NCBI GenBank assembly: GCA_028023455.1
Contig: JAQFVV010000030.1
Location: 7,088,501 to 7,152,500 of the forward strand
Direction: 5' to 3'
Length of the DNA: 64,000 nt
DNA from: Epiperipatus broadwayi
Taxonomy: Eukaryota > Onychophora > Udeonychophora > Euonychophora > Peripatidae
A program made the position numbers and the translations under genes. The first letter of the stretch is position 1; every line of letters starts with the position of its first letter. Shown here piece after piece: positions 32,760-43,029 of the stretch. The notes under the pieces are model-generated. The model saw only the letters and a list, made by a program, of their open reading frames with translations. It had not been told where the DNA came from and did no database searches.

Positions 32760-35570
32760 GCCTTGCACAATGGTACTAGTGTTTATTTTATGAATGCTTA
32801 CACTGCAAATTTATATGCAGAGAAGGAAAGATTTTATTATTCGTTGGATAGCATTATTCGCAAGCGTCATTAACAAAAATCATGTGATAAGTAATTTAAA
32901 GTGATTAATTCAATCTTCACACTCTCAGTTCCAAACACTTCAGATTGGCCCATACCCATATAGCTTGGGCGAATCATTCTATCTTTTAAAAAGACTATCT
33001 TGCGTTTGGAAAGGAGAGTATTCATTATAAATAGTGTTCCATCTGTAAAGCGCATGTGCCATGGTGTAATCTATGTTATTATAATAATACCATTAAAAGA
33101 TTAAATTTTTCAACTTTACTGCATGTGTTGGTACAAATAATAGATTTTAGACCAATATTGTAAATAATGGTATTGGTGTGATGTCTATTCAAATGATTTG
33201 TTTATTGTTGAATTTTTGGACAACAAATGGATCGATCATCATAAATACTGTTTAAGTAGAAAAACCATTATAAATCGAACATGGATGCATCGATGCTCTA
33301 GATTACATTATAGTTAGAAGTCAGAATACAAGACAAAGTGAATATTATACGAGAATTTACAAGCTCAGATTGTTGGACAGATCGTACATTATTAGTATGT
33401 CCTAAAATGATAGTTGTATTAAAAAATAGATATTATTCTAATCATATTCTTACTTTACAAAAATTTCAACAGTTATTAAACGCTAAAATTTGGATCTTCG
33501 GGACATATTACTGAAGCATGAAATTCTCTTTAATGAGAGTAACTCTTTTCATGGGTTTTCTAAAGATTAAGAATTATGACTGATTTTCTGACAATAATAT
33601 TAGTGATTTGATTAAAAAGAAAAATGTGTCAGTTTCTGTTCGACAGAGTAATGGATTCAATGTGATATTTCATAATAAATATAAGAGATTTGAAGACAAG
33701 TTAAATGACTGGTAAAAGTAAAAATGATTAGTGGAATAAAACTGCAAAAAGGATAAACAGTCATTAATCTTGAATCATTTTTGATCTTTTTTTGATGCAT
33801 TGAAAGCACACGAATCTGAGAAAGTCCTATTAAATCCAGAAATGCCATTTTCTTATATAATGGCAATGATATTTCAAACAGGTGGAAAGAATATTTTGAT
33901 CAACTTTTGAATAATGGTACAATAATTTACAATTTTTCATGGGCTACTCATTTAGATTTGGATAAAGTTATTTAGCTTAGTGAAGCCAAAACAGTTCATT
34001 TTTGTAATCTTCAAAGTGGAAATGCTACAAGTTCTGATGAAATACAGGGGAAAGTATTAAAATATGGTGATGATATGTTAGCTTCAAAAATATTGGAATT
34101 TGTTTAGGAATATATGGATTCATGAAGTTGTGTCACCTGATCTTTATGATGCTTTTGTTGTTCCAATTTTTAAAAACAATGGAATAGACAAGATTGTAGT
34201 AATTACCATGGAATATCATTATTATCCATTATAACAAAGGTACTTAAAAGAATTTCATTAAATAGGTTGCTTCCAGTCTAGATGAATGGTTACCAGAAAT
34301 TATATGTGGTTTTAGAGAATTGAGAAACATAGATATAGTTTTTGTCTGGAATAAAAGAGTGATATATTACTATTTAGTTAAAAGATTTGATTCAATTTAT
34401 GACATTGTTGAAATTAATTTGTTATCCACCAAAATTTATTTCTATTATACTGCTTCTATATAATGGAATGAGAAGTTTTATTGCTATATGGAAAATCTGG
34501 AACATTTGAAATGAAAACATATTTAAGAAGAATGTGTACTTTTTTTAACATTATTTTCACTTTTTATGCCAGTTATCTTTGGAATTATTATAGATGGTTT
34601 AATCAATTAGGGATCAAGTTATGAGTTTGAGGTCAGAATTTTTAATTTGAATCGATTAAAAGCAAAAACAAGAACTTCAACCTTTTGGATCCTGGATAGT
34701 ACTATTTTTGCCAATTCAAACGACAATTTACAGAATGTATTTAATATTTTGAATGCAACATATAAAGATCTTGGTTTGTAAATATATGTTCATAAAACTG
34801 AAGTTCTTTATCAGTCAGTGGCAGAAAAAAAAAATCCTCACCAATTTTTAATTTGGATATTTAACAACTTGGGAATGCAAACCAGTTTAAATATTCTGAT
34901 AGTTTTATAAGTAAAAAGGTGAGTTTAGATATTGAAGTACACTACGGGCTCCAAAACACTGCTGTTGCTTTTAACAAATTAAAAGGTAGAGTATTTCATC
35001 ATAGCAAAATAATTACTGCATCTAAGTTAACTATATATAGAACTTATTTTATTCAATCTATTATGTGGAAGGAAGACTTGGACACCCTATCAGTGCAAAT
35101 TCTTTTAAGCATTCTTCATAAAATTTTAAAAATGCATTGGCAAGATCATAAAACCACTCAATATGTTATTCTTTCTAGATATGGTACTATAGAATCCACT
35201 ATTGTAAAATCATACCTTTATTTGAATTAGGTCTATGAAACACATGAACGATGCAAATCTTCATAAAAGACTGTTTTATGGTGAACTAAAGTGTAGTTTT
35301 CATGGGACAGACCCCTTCTACAAGGTGAATTATGTCAAAAACATTTTAAAGAAATGCAGTGTCAATTATTCCCATTAGGAAAATATGGGTAGAGAATAGA
35401 ATACATCGGAGATCTATAATTAGAAATGAAGTACTTTAAAAAGAAAAGTTTTCAGCCAAAAACTTACCATATTCTATACGTGGATGGATTTATAGTTCTC
35501 AGATTGATTTGTATAGTCATTGCAAAACTTATTTTTAGAGTTTTTTTCTTTTTTTCTTTGGAATTAGAGT
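32760..35570 (+). pseudogene. APE/RT non-LTR retrotransposon (CR1/Jockey-superfamily-like), decayed
   Basis: Plus-strand LINE readable in pieces. Endonuclease: VYFMNAYTANLYAEKERFYY near 32780-32850, and a TWMH then DYIIVRSQNTR block near 33280-33340, with DCWTDRTLLV at 33370-33400. Reverse transcriptase: DEIQGKVLKYGDDML near 34035, DAFVVPIFKNNGID near 34150, YHGISLLSIITKVLKRISLN near 34200, FNLNRLKAKTRTSTFW near 34640, YKDLGL...KTEVLYQS near 34760-34810. C-terminal region: the frame at 34919-35230 (SLDIEVHYGLQNTAVAFNKL, FHHSKI, SILHKILKMHWQDH), then NDANLHKRLFYGEL and GWIYSSQIDLYSH. Many stops and frameshifts. The 183-bp frame at 32870-33055 on the minus strand is within it and not a separate gene. 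Confidence 0.75.
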
Positions 35571-35744
35571 GACCGTACTCATTTACAAGTGGGTGTTTAT
35601 TATTACTCCTATTTTCAGAATATTATAGAGCATTCTTGAATAATGTTTTTTGACACATTAATTGGAGATGCATTTCCTATTACCATATAATAAATTTGGC
35701 AGAATAATAACTATATTAAACTAATTCAATATATGAATTTTTTC

Positions 35745-36095
35745 TAAAATATAGGCTTTTTCATACCTGCACTCCAATATGTAATATATAGGGGTTTGAC
35801 CTCAGATTTTCACATGAGCCTCAACTATCCATGCTATCTCATACTGCTGACACACTTGATCACAAACATGTCGAAAAGATAAATAATCACCAATAATAGT
35901 ATTTCATGCTAAATCAGCACTAGTCAGTTGGTACAGATTATCATCACACATATATACAATCAGTGCTCAGCTTGTATTAAGATAGCCAATCTTCATACTT
36001 TAATGGACAGGCTTCAATCCACTCCATCCCACAACTCCAGCTATCAGTTGAGGGTCATGTGAAAGTCTGAGTTCAAACCCCTATATATAAACTAA
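35745..36095. repeat. SINE-like repeat R2, mirrored copy
   Basis: Left part is R2 in minus orientation (CCTCAGATTTTCACATGAGC through AATCTTCATACTTTAATGGA), and the right end repeats the R2 3' terminus in plus orientation (GTGAAAGTCTGAGTTCAAAC). The outer left flank GGCTTTTTCATACCTGCACT reappears mirrored at 50343-50372. Confidence 0.65.
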
Positions 36096-36195
36096 TTTAA
36101 GTAAAGTAGATATATTACTATGATGAAATACTATCTTTTTTACTTGTTAAAAGCAACAGCAAATTTTCAGGATATTTTCATACTCGCTGATAGTC

Positions 36196-36290
36196 TTTTT
36201 TTTCATGTGTCATAGCATCGGCCGGGAAGCTAACCCGGGACAACTGCTCGACCACCAATACTAAAATTGAACAAAATAGTAGAAGAGCTT
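36196..36290 (-). mobile_element. tRNA-derived SINE S1, degraded
   Basis: Reverse-oriented S1: T-run, CATGTGTCATAGCATCGGCC, box B region GGGAAGCTAACCCGGGACAA and CTGCTCGACCACCAA, with remnants of the 5' end (GCTTGAC) at 36283. The middle, including box A, is replaced by AT-rich sequence. Confidence 0.65.
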
Positions 36291-36365
36291 GACATATTAG
36301 TATTAAATTTTTAATATCATGTTTCACTGTAATAGAAATTTAGTCAATTAACATTTTAACCACAA

Positions 36366-37450
36366 GCCCTTAAACTTTTTATTTGATGTATTAAGGATAT
36401 GTATGATCTTTTAACTTCTGTGGCAAACTTTTCTTTCCGAAAGTTTCAGCATCTTTCTAATTTGAGCTATCTATTGTATTTTGTCCTTACCATATCTTAA
36501 TAAAAACATCAATAATATTTCACTTTAGGGTATTTTTAAGATAAATTTCACAAAATAAGCAGTTTGGTTTTTCCAAGAAAACTAAAGTTTATAAATTTGC
36601 TTGAGAAAATAAATTACTTTTCATTTGTTTCAAAATTACACTTAATGAAATCGTGCACTTATAATGTTATTGTTCATAAAATGTTGCGATCATATTTTCA
36701 AAATATTTTTATGAAATTTTAATATTTCAAGACTGAAACAGATAATACAAGCAGACACTAAACATCGAAACTAAAACCAGTAATGGTTGAAGAATTGCAT
36801 TCAAAAAATATAAAATCTGAGTAGAATAAATCACTGTTAAGGTAAATATATGTAGACAGATAATGGTATATCAGAATAATTGTTGTTTTACAAATAGAAT
36901 ATTTATGCACAGATACCATTTTAAAAGCATAAGATCTTTATAACAGAACAGGAAGTCCAAAATATGGTTAAATGAATTATTTACCTTTTTTTTTTTCAAA
37001 TACTAAAAGGCTTTGCACACATTGATCATTCCCAAATAATGCTTATTAACTAAGTTTGAACTATTTCCCTTTTAATGTATTGGTAAAATTTTTGGTGACC
37101 ATTTTACTTAAGTAAATACTTCATAATATTTTAAAAATATGGCAAGATTTTATGAACAATAATGTTTTTCAGTTTTCTTAGTGCACCATTTTACATACGA
37201 AATGAAAGAAAAGTAATTGATTTTCTCAAATTTTAGATAGTTTTCTTGGAAAAGCCAGATTGTTTACATTGTGAAATTTATCTTAAAAATTCCCTAAAGA
37301 GATATATTATTGATTGTTTTTATTAAGATATGGTAATGACAAAATACAATAGATAGCTTGAATTAGAAAAATCTTTCAGAAAGAAAGGTTTACCACAAAA
37401 GTTAAAGGATCATACATACTTTTAGCACATCAAATAACCAGTTTAAGGGC
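36366..37450. mobile_element. Long-TIR element, arms about 370 bp
   Basis: Ends GCCCTTAAAC (36366) and GTTTAAGGGC (to 37450) are complementary. Alignable arms include AAGGATATGTATGATCTTTT / AAAGGATCATACATACTTTT, TAGCTATCTATTGTATTTTG-type blocks and TTATTGTTCATAAAAT / ATTTTATGAACAATAA. The centre (about 36730-37110) has no ORF. It looks like a non-autonomous DNA transposon or foldback element. A flanking target duplication was not established. Confidence 0.72.
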
Positions 37451-37979
37451 CCAGCATGTGATACATATAGACATAGTTGTGGTTCAGATTAATTACGTCA
37501 ATACAATCACACAAAATTCACTTAATTTTTTTTGTTCTTTTACTCTTTTTTCTTTCTCCTAGTGTTAGGAGAACTGTTAAATAGAAAAAAGCATAAATTC
37601 TCTCGGCAAAAACCCTTTAAGTATAGAGTTTAAGTCAAATTTTATTTGAGAACAATAAATTTATAGAAGACTGACTTATACAGTTGTAAATTGTTAATGT
37701 AAAAACTAGACAAATTGATAGCTAAATTAGATGTTAACTGCAGTTGGTAAAAAATAGTTTCAGTAAAACATAAACTGATGGGGAACTGTTTTTCAAAGTT
37801 GGTAATTTTTTTTATTGAAAAAGGAATATCTCTGTTAACAAGTAAACTTCTTAATTTATTATAACATCTTAAATGCTTTTGAGGTGCTTTGTTAATTAAA
37901 ATTAGAAAATATTACTAAATCCTGTTATAATAACATATCCAAAAAGCTAAAATCAAAGAAAAATTGCAAACAAAATATA

Positions 37980-38840
37980 TATGCCAGTGAAATATTTATT
38001 GATAAACATGATCTGTAAAAAGATTGTTACCAAAAATAGTTATATATGTATATAATTAAGGAAAGCAAACCACTGCCTCAGGCTATGAATATATATTGCT
38101 TTATATTCAAGCAAGGTTCAAAGCTTTTGATCTTATAAGCTTACCCTTGCCTGCATTGGTGAAAATTTGGAATGAAATTAATATAATAGATAGATGAAAA
38201 TATGTGATTAATAATTATTCGGTTAATTATAGATGAATATAGGTAATTTAACTTTTAATAAAATTTCAATAATAAAGCATAAGTTAATATATGCAAACAC
38301 GAAATTGGCATAAGGTATATGTAATTAAAGAGAACAACTATCCCCCCCCCCATTCCCTGAGCTATAAATGAATAATACTTTGTTCAACAAGGATGAAGAA
38401 TATAATGGATCCACGTAACCTACATTTTTGCAGTTTACAAAAATATTTCTGTCACCACTGAAATTAATATGTCAGCCAGATGAAATTATGGCATTAATAC
38501 ATATTAAATTAAACTAATAATTACAGAAGGATTTAGACAAAATCCAACTTTTAATAATCTTTTACTGAGCATGCAAAAGTTAACGATTGAATTAGCATAG
38601 TTTAATGTGAAGACTATGAATAAATAGCACTGTTCAGCAAGGATGAAGAATAGAACCTATTTGTTAAACTTTTGATGTTTATAAGTTTATCTTTATCAAA
38701 TTAATTTCATTCTGAATATCCAACAATGTCGCTAAAGGTAAGCTTATAAACATCAAAAGCTTAAAGAATAGGTGGGTTACTAAATAAAGTTATTTATTCA
38801 TAGCCTGAGGTAGAGTAGCTTGCCCCCCTTAATTAAATGT
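37980..38840. repeat. Cluster of mirrored repeat modules
   Basis: A module with CCTCAGGCTATGAAT and AAGCTTTTGAT...TTATAAGCTTACC occurs at 38075-38155 in plus and at 38725-38820 in minus orientation. An extra inner part (GTTCAACAAGGATGAAGAAT at 38381, GTTCAGCAAGGATGAAGAAT at 38633) is repeated in direct orientation. Ends (TATAATTAAGGAAAGCAAAC, GCTTGCCCCCCTTAATTAAA) are inverted. Non-coding. Confidence 0.6.
38345..38352. repeat. C homopolymer
   Basis: Run of about ten C in strongly AT-rich surroundings. Confidence 0.8.
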
Positions 38841-38844
38841 ACAT

Positions 38845-39195
38845 TAAAATATGCTCATTTAATGTTTATATTTGAGAGAGTTCATGATTGCAGATCAAGT
38901 CTGGCTGTCTTAATAAAAGTAAACTACCAAAACAATTGTACTAACAATAAACATTAATGAAATTGTAACATTAGATATAGATAGCCATATTTATCTTCTA
39001 GAGATTTGAAAGAAATGTGACATCAAGCAGCTTTATTAGCAGGATTGATTTTTTTAAATATTTTATTTTTATTAATAAAAAAACATTTGTTAAGGTAATA
39101 AAGATTTAATCATAACTAAATTGTTCTATTAATTAGACATTGATTTTTTCTATGAAAGATTATATAATAAAAATAAAATTGAAAAACAATCAATT
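38845..39195. other. AT-rich spacer
   Basis: Nothing recognised. Confidence 0.45.
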
Positions 39196-39295
39196 ATCTG
39201 TATTTTTATATTGGACTATTTCCATCATCTAATATGTGTGTTGAATGTCTTTAGAAAAGTTTAATTTTTTAGTTAAATATTCCAAATGCATTCAA

Positions 39296-39416
39296 CTGTT
39301 AGTAATATCACAGCAAACAGGTTAGTATGTGCACCAACTGTTAGTAATATCACAGCAAACTGGTTAGTATATGCACTAACTGTTAGTAATATCACAGCAA
39401 ACAGGTAAGTATATGC
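39296..39416. repeat. 42-bp minisatellite, three units (left arm)
   Basis: Units begin CAACTGTTAGTAATATCACA then GCAAACAGGTTAGTATGTGC; three copies with a few substitutions. Mirrored in the right arm at 40708-40862. Confidence 0.85.
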
Positions 39417-39420
39417 ACAA

Positions 39421-39455
39421 TGTTTCGAGGGGTATTTTTCTCCCCTTTTCTACAG
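39421..39455 (-). ncRNA. Hammerhead-like stem, left arm
   Basis: Minus strand: CTGTAGAAA (degenerate core), 5-bp stem AGGGG/CCCCT with an A-rich loop, then CGAAAC. The GAAA box is intact and the 5' box is altered. Confidence 0.45.
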
Positions 39456-39477
39456 GTATTGCTGGTCTCACCAGTGA

Positions 39478-39566
39478 CAGTACTAGCATGGGATTCGAAC
39501 CTGGGTCCTTAGATTCTTGATTATTGAATTTTAAGGTAACACTCTAACCAACAGCCATCCTGCCAA
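39478..39566 (-). repeat. tRNA-like segment, left PLE arm
   Basis: Minus strand: GGCAGGATGGCTGTTGGTTA (box A-like), GAGTGTTACC, then CCCAGGTTCGAATCCC (box B GGTTCGAATCC exact), and ATGCTAGTACTGTC. A tRNA-like module lies between the endonuclease and the hammerhead-like stem. Confidence 0.7.
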
Positions 39567-39595
39567 AGGCAACAGTATGTAGTAATTTCATATAA

Positions 39596-39965
39596 TTATC
39601 TATGAGGTTCCTCCTGATTTCTCCACTTTTTCCTCAGAGCAAAGTTGATTAATGGTTTCCATACATTATGTATAGTCACACTAGGTTGGCTTATGGGATT
39701 TTTTGCCATTGTCATGTGAGCAGCTTCTTTAAATTTTCTTCTTTGTACCTTTTCTTCTTTATCCAATATTTTTGTATTTTCCCAATCGAATGTATGTTCA
39801 TTGGTCCATACATGGTCTGCTACCTTAGACACATCTGTTTTCTCTCTTCTAATCATCAGTTTATGTTCTTGCAAGTGCTTTTGAATGGGATGGCTGGTCT
39901 CACCAATATATGTTCTTCCACATTCACATGGTATTTCATAGATGCAGTTTTTTCTTTGCAGTATT
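39596..39965 (-). pseudogene. PLE GIY-YIG endonuclease, left arm
   Basis: Minus-strand copy of the frame at 40138-40503. From about 39960 it reads the KNCIYEIPCECGRTYIGETS region, then after a disrupted segment the frame 39874-39596: MQEHKLMIRREKTDVSKVAD, HVWTNEHTFDWENTKILDKE, and WKPLINFALRKKWRNQEEPH. One small frame disruption (LQEH preceded by an extra base) splits GIY from the rest, and the original TGA stop is read through by a base change. Confidence 0.8.
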
Positions 39966-40137
39966 TCAAGTTTAGGCTTTGTGATACACTACAGTACCAA
40001 TAATTGTCTTTTCTAGAATTATTGGTACTGTAGTGTATCCATACATTCCAAAAATAGCAGACAAATTAAGGAAAATCTGCAATCAGTATAACATCAGAAC
40101 AGCTTTCCAGAGCCATACCATATTATGAGGAATTCTA

Positions 40138-40503
40138 ACATCTACAAAGCCTAAACTTGAAATGCTGCAAAGAAAAAACTGCATCTATGAAATACCATGT
40201 GAATGTGGAAGAACATATATTGGTGAGACCAGCCATCCCATTCAAAAGCGCTTGCAAGAACATAAACTGATGATTAGAAGAGAGAAAACAGATGTGTCTA
40301 AGGTAGCAGACCATGTATGGATTAATGAACATACATTCGATTGGGAAAATACAAAAATATTAGATAAAGAAGAAAAGGTACAAAGAAGAAAATTTAAAGA
40401 AGCTGCTCACCTGACAATGGCAAAAAATCTCATAAGCCAACCTAGTGTGACTATACATAATGTATGGAAACCACTAATCAATTTTGCTTTGAGGAAAAAG
40501 TGA
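40138..40503 (+). pseudogene. PLE GIY-YIG endonuclease, right arm (intact domain)
   Basis: Open frame of about 120 codons: TSTKPKLEMLQRKNCIYEIP, CECGRTYIGETSHPIQKRLQ, EHKLMIRREKTDVSKVADHV, WINEHTFDWENTKILDKEEK, ending NFALRKK and TGA at 40501-40503. It contains the two GIY-YIG half motifs (CIYEI and TYIGET), the Cys pair CECG, the Arg of QKRLQEH and the H..xHxF..W block. In EN+ PLEs this is the C-terminal domain of the RT polyprotein. Here the RT is absent because the arm is truncated at the palindrome centre, so it is a fragment with no apparent own promoter. The 5' boundary given is where homology begins. Confidence 0.82.
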
Positions 40504-40561
40504 AGAAATCAGGAGGAACCTCATAGATAAGTATATGAAATTACTACATACTGTTGCCTTT

Positions 40562-40652
40562 GGCAGAATGGCCCAATTGGTTAGAGCGTTACCTTAAAAT
40601 TCAATAATCAAGAATCTAAGAACCCAGGTTTGAATCCCATGCTAGTACTGTC
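40562..40652 (+). repeat. tRNA-like segment, right PLE arm
   Basis: Plus strand: GGCAGAATGGCCCAATTGGT, TAGAGCGTTACC (box A-like), CCCAGGTTTGAATCCC (box B with one change) and ATGCTAGTACTGTC. Not a functional tRNA: no matching acceptor stem and no credible anticodon arm. Confidence 0.7.
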
Positions 40653-40672
40653 ACTGGTGAGGCCAGCAATAC

Positions 40673-40708
40673 CTGAAGAAGAAGGGAGAAAAATACCTCT
40701 CGAAATGT
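40673..40708 (+). ncRNA. Hammerhead-like stem, right arm
   Basis: CTGAAGA core intact, weak stem AGGGAG/CTCTC region, then CGAAATG. The stem is degraded relative to the left arm, so each arm retains the half the other lost. Confidence 0.45.
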
Positions 40709-40862
40709 TGTGCATATACTTACCTGTTTGCTGTGATATTACTAACAGTTAGTGCATATACTAACCAGTTTGATGTGATATTGCTAACATTTGTTTGCTG
40801 TGATATTACTAACAGTTGGTGCACATACTAACCTGTTTGCTGTGATATTACTAACAGTTGAA
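40708..40862. repeat. 42-bp minisatellite, mirrored array (right arm)
   Basis: Complementary units GCACATACTAACCTGTTTGC and TGTGATATTACTAACAGTTG. Four units, one shortened (CTAACATTTGTTTGCTGTGA), against three full units on the left, so the arrays diverged in length after the mirror formed. Confidence 0.8.
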
Positions 40863-41014
40863 TGCATTTGGAATATTTAACTAAAAAATTAAACTTTTCT
40901 AAAGACATTCAACACACATATTAGATGATGGAAATAGTCCAGTATAAAAATACAGCTAGAACACCATCATCACAAACCTTCAGAAAAACAACCAATTATA
41001 TTTACAATTATTTA

Positions 41015-41260
41015 ATTATCCACCCAGCTTTCATCTCTTTTGAGACCTTTTCAAGATATAAAGTTTTATACATCACATGACTTATTAACTACATTTACTC
41101 CACCCCTTAGTCATTATTTTACCTTCAACAATATAATTAACATTATACATATAAATGTATAAACAAACGACATAAAATAAAAGTACATAAAAAATAATAT
41201 CTTGAAAAGGTCTCAATAAGAGATGAAAACCGGGTTGATAATTAAATAATTGTAAATATA
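41015..41260. repeat. Short inverted pair of PLE-type termini
   Basis: CATCTCTTTTGAGACCTTTT (left) and AAAAGGTCTCAATAAGAGAT (41206 on) are complementary, extended outward by ATTTAATTATCCACCCAG / GGGTTGATAATTAAAT. The right arm reads CTTGAAAAGGTCTC ... GAGATGAAAAC, a degenerate hammerhead-like stem with outward GAAAA box. It lies immediately after the 39197-40956 palindrome. Confidence 0.6.
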
Positions 41261-41261
41261 A

Positions 41262-42110
41262 TTAGTCATTTGTTTCAATTTTATTTAGATTGATTATTAT
41301 ATTAAGTGTATGTCAACATTGTGGACAAATAGTTACTTTTATATTGGATATTTGACCATTGTATATATAATAAAGGCTATCAATTAACAGCATGCAATAA
41401 TTTTTAAATGTTTTTTAAAAACTTTTCTTACTCATTTTAATGACTAAGATATTAAAATTTTAACAAATGCCTTTTTTTTTTTGCTTTGAAAAATTGATCA
41501 CCGATTGTGATGTGGTATAGAAATTATTGAATACATTTATGAAAAAATATGATTAAATAATTAATATGCAAGTGTTTTATTTCCCTTTTTAGAAATTAAA
41601 TTTGTGTAAATTTCTTTAGCTATTTAAAGTGCATCTTTTGTTTGATTTTATATAAATAAAAATATTATAAATAGCATTTAATTAATCTATTATATTACAT
41701 GAATCAGCTACCAGAAAAATAATCTTGAGCCTATTTGGAATCCAAAAGTTTTCCAAGCTTTATCTTAATGTATATGTGAAATGAAAACAGTAAATATTTT
41801 ATCTTGCTATAGTCTCAAGTAAACTATACTAACTTTATTTTTACAGATTTGGCCCTGATTATACAATATTTAATATTTTATGAGTTTTTCCAAAAGATTA
41901 TCAATCAATAATAGTAACTTTTTATTTCTGATTATTTTCAATAGATTCATTAGGTATTAAGTAATCTTTAAATCTTATTAATTTCATTAATTCACTTTAT
42001 AGATATAATAAACACCTCCATACTTCCCCATTCTTTTTAAATTCATATAAATAAAGATAACATATATAAGGGATTTAACCCACTGAAGAAGAAGCTGTCA
42101 ATAGTAACAA
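41262..42110. other. AT-rich spacer
   Basis: Nothing recognised on either strand. Confidence 0.45.
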
Positions 42111-42114
42111 AAAC

Positions 42115-42240
42115 AATTAAATTAATCTAGGATTAGTACTTTCGAGGTTTCCCCTCATATTCATGGCCAAAATAGGTTATAAACCATTGCTGTAATGTTA
42201 CTAAATAATAATGTATGCAAATGCGTATGCAAATTAATTT
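42115..42240 (-). repeat. Solo PLE-like terminal sequence, family T
   Basis: Minus strand: GGCCATGAATATGAGGGGAA, then CCTCGAAAGTACTAATCC: a GAGG/CCTC stem followed by a GAAA box. A related copy lies at 59120-59220 (same strand: ATGATTATGAAGCATGGATC then CTCGAAAACATTAAG). Confidence 0.4.
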
Positions 42241-42244
42241 GTCC

Positions 42245-43025
42245 ATTTTCTTGAAATAGCAAAACACGTGTCGCGTCTATTGATGCGTTGTTATTATTGA
42301 TATAATAAATAAATTACTTCACAAGAAGAGAAATTTATACAACTATTTGCAATAAAAAGTTTTATAACGATAATCATAAAGAAATTTGTATATATTTTTA
42401 TTAAATTAATTATAACTAAAAATTTAAAACAATTTTTAAATAACTCTTCAGTTTAAGTGTTCCTATCCCTCTATAGAAAACGAAAAAGACAAGACTCATT
42501 ATGATAGATATAAAAGTTTACGGTTGCTTTGCTGTTGCTGTTTTATTTCGTATCTAACAATAATCAGAGATCCATTTCATAGCTAATAATTGTGGCAGAT
42601 TAAACATACGTTGGCTACCTGAATCCCAAGTTTGCTTGAATCCAGAAAAAAGTATCAAGCTTTATTCTGCACTAATTTTGAACTCCCGATTAGTGGGAAT
42701 GGTAGAGGATATATACATTATTTTAATGCTTTTTTTAAATAAAGAAAATAACTGATGATTCTGTTATAATCTATAGTTAATCATATTTTCAACATACTCT
42801 TGAAACAACTCCAAATTTAGAATCTAAAAAATATGGTATTTGGTGAAATGTTAGCTAACAATCAATTACTGCTATCAAAGAAACGTTAATTGTGGTAAGT
42901 TATATTTTGGATTATGCCTTTTTAAGAACAATGAAATCCAAAATCAATAAAAGATCTCTTAAGCTAACCTAAATAGATTACATGAATATGTTTTAATCCT
43001 CTGATTAAATAAGTTTCTGCTTCAT
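42245..43025. other. Spacer, nothing recognised
   Basis: Slightly more mixed composition around 42540-42720, but no open frame of note and no repeat partner in the window. Confidence 0.4.
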
Positions 43026-43029
43026 CTCA

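Larger units (their letters stand above)
39197..40956. repeat. Largest PLE head-to-head palindrome (about 1.76 kb)
   Basis: Two PLE 3' ends in divergent orientation about a centre near 40076. From centre outward each arm has a GIY-YIG coding segment, a tRNA-like segment, a hammerhead-like stem, a 42-bp minisatellite and a terminal AT-rich tail. Outermost matching words are TATTGGACTATTTCCATCAT (39210 region) and ATGATGGAAATAGTCCAGTA. Arm identity is high throughout; the arms differ in minisatellite copy order and in point changes. Confidence 0.88.

Noticed and set aside
32870-33055. Separate minus-strand gene within the LINE
   Set aside because: Lies between endonuclease segments of the plus-strand LINE; parts resemble LINE endonuclease words, so a rearranged LINE piece at most.
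39296-39416. CRISPR array
   Set aside because: The 42-bp units are directly tandem without unique spacers and occur in mirrored PLE arms of a eukaryotic sequence.
39668-40332. Frames of 111 and 65 codons antisense to the PLE endonuclease arms
   Set aside because: They mirror each other because the arms do; antisense shadows of the GIY-YIG frames.
40562-40652. tRNA gene
   Set aside because: Box A and B-like words are present but no acceptor stem or anticodon arm can be drawn, and the segment is part of a repeated PLE 3' end.
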